Source: Propionibacteriaceae bacterium
GTDB lineage: Bacteria > Actinomycetota > Actinomycetes > Propionibacteriales > Propionibacteriaceae
DNA: 7,687 nt
Direction of reading: 5' to 3'
NCBI GenBank assembly: GCA_009778535.1
Contig: WRJP01000088.1
Coordinates: 1 to 7,687 of the forward strand
Shown here: positions 6,552-7,687 of the stretch, piece by piece
Position numbering within the stretch: position 1 is the stretch's first letter
How the letters are laid out: each line of letters opens with the position of its first letter
Translations under genes and position numbers: made by a program
The notes under the pieces: model-generated
The model's input: only the letters and a program-made list of their open reading frames with translations
Databases searched by the model: none
Told to the model about the DNA's origin: nothing

Positions 6552-7687
6552 AAATCACCTTGATTAAGCCAACCATGGGGACAAAAAGCCGCAACCTATA
6601 TGTTGACGAGGGGCGTATGGAACCCTTGCAGCTAGGTGTTATCGCGGCACTTATCCCGCCAGAAATAGAGGTTGTCTTTGTTGACGATCGTATGGAGAAG
6701 ATACCTTACGACGACCCCACTGATGCGGTAATGATTACCGTGGAAACTTTTACTGCCAAGCGTGTGTATGAGATTTCCGGTGAGTTTCGTTCTCGGAATG
6801 TCCCGGTCATTATAGGCGGTATGCACGTCAAGCTCGCTCCCGATGAGGTCATGGAGCATTGTACGGCAGCTGTTTCGGGCGACGCAGAAAATATTATTCC
6901 AGTAATCATTGAGGACTTGAAAGCGAACAACCTCAAAAGGTTCTATGATTGTGGTGTGGCCGACCCGCCGCAGCGCAATCTTCCGACTCGACGGGATTTA
7001 TTCGAAGGCAAGGGCTACCTTCCTATCACTCTCATGCAATTTAGCCGTGGGTGTGTACATGGGTGCAGCTATTGCGCGGGCAGCGTCTACTTTGAGAAGA
7101 AGCATTACTGTCGTGCTATTGATGAGGTTGTTTCCGAGATAAAGGCACAGAAACGCAAGCTGATTTTCTTCGTTGATGATAACATCGTAGCCGATGTTGA
7201 CCGCGCAAAGGCGTTATGTCGTGCGCTTATTCCGCTTAAAATCAACTGGGTAAGTCAAGGCACTGTCAACATGGTTTATGACGATGAACTCATGCGCCTC
7301 ATCGTGGAAAGCGGCGGAATGGGCTTCGTCATTGGCTTCGAGTCGATAAATCCCGACAGTCTTTCCCTGATGAATAAGGACATAAACAAAGCACAAGGTG
7401 TTTTCACTCAGTACGCAAAAGAGGTCGCGACACTCCGTAAGTACGGACTACAAACATGGGCAGCGTTCACAGTCGGGCATGATACAGATACGGTAAAGAG
7501 TATTAAACAGACTGTGGAGTGGGCACTGAAAAACAAGTTCACATTCGCCGCGTTCAACATACTTATGCCTTATCCGAAGACAGCATTATACAAACAGCTT
7601 GAAGCAGAGGGAAGACTTTTATATAACGGGAGATGGTGGCTACACGACGATTACAGGTTCAATCATGCCGCGTTTGTTCCGAAAAAC
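6548..7687 (+). CDS. B12-binding-domain-type radical SAM protein (second of tandem pair, 3' end outside window)
   Basis: My own translation gives 380 codons with no stop before the window ends. Family members and the upstream paralogue suggest that some 55-100 residues are missing. The N-terminus reads MKITLIKPTMG, then EGRMEPLQLGVIAAL (21-35) and FVDDRMEKIPYD, followed by the Rossmann block VMITVETFTAKRVY and IIGGMHVKLAPDE (88-100). The 4Fe-4S motif is Cys169-x3-Cys173-x2-Cys176 (RGCVHGCSYC); FFVDDN (207-212), VIGFES (261-266) and FTVGHDTDT (307-315) complete the barrel, and GRWWLHDDYRF (361-371) matches the C-terminal element of its neighbour. No DxHxxG is seen. The two proteins are clear but diverged paralogues sharing layout from end to end. 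This gene is less AT-rich than the first. Substrate unknown; likely acts in the same pathway as its partner. Confidence 0.88.
   Translation, partial: MKITLIKPTMGTKSRNLYVDEGRMEPLQLGVIAALIPPEIEVVFVDDRMEKIPYDDPTDAVMITVETFTAKRVYEISGEFRSRNVPVIIGGMHVKLAPDEVMEHCTAAVSGDAENIIPVIIEDLKANNLKRFYDCGVADPPQRNLPTRRDLFEGKGYLPITLMQFSRGCVHGCSYCAGSVYFEKKHYCRAIDEVVSEIKAQKRKLIFFVDDNIVADVDRAKALCRALIPLKINWVSQGTVNMVYDDELMRLIVESGGMGFVIGFESINPDSLSLMNKDINKAQGVFTQYAKEVATLRKYGLQTWAAFTVGHDTDTVKSIKQTVEWALKNKFTFAAFNILMPYPKTALYKQLEAEGRLLYNGRWWLHDDYRFNHAAFVPKN

Overview
The window looks like part of a moderate-GC, probably actinobacterial chromosome (inferred from the character of the phosphorylase and of the HTH-nucleotidyltransferase protein, and from a likely leaderless promoter). 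It carries an AT-richer segment at its right end that looks acquired. In two 60-base samples, nadC (841-900) has 35 G+C and the first radical SAM gene (5821-5880) has 20. A sample of the second radical SAM gene (7141-7200) has 25. No rRNA, tRNA, CRISPR array or complete insertion sequence is visible.

Left part (1-4324, + strand). The C-terminal half of nadB (L-aspartate oxidase) overlaps nadC (quinolinate phosphoribosyltransferase) through an ATGA junction. Together they are the middle and end of de novo NAD synthesis from aspartate; nadA, if present, would lie to the left, outside the window. After a 116-base gap comes a full-length glycogen/alpha-glucan phosphorylase that starts at GTG. A nine-codon upstream ORF lies just before it, in its frame.

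Middle (4353-5246). A gene on the minus strand, convergent with glgP, encodes a winged-helix domain fused to a minimal nucleotidyltransferase domain. Its start region has a compact architecture: a TATTAT -10 box placed so that transcription would begin at the ATG (leaderless), and a perfect 14-bp inverted repeat with a 20-bp-spaced direct repeat covering the -35 region. This looks like an autoregulatory operator. About 240 bases with no recognisable gene follow; they contain only a possible 61-codon ORF.

Right part (5247-7687, + strand). Two tandem paralogous radical SAM proteins of the B12-binding-domain type overlap each other by ATGA. The second runs off the window. The 61-codon ORF ends in the same kind of overlap with the first of them. 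If it is translated it would be the natural candidate for a peptide substrate, but the evidence is thin. The product of this cassette cannot be told from the sequence. It is the most likely place for an undescribed pathway in this window.
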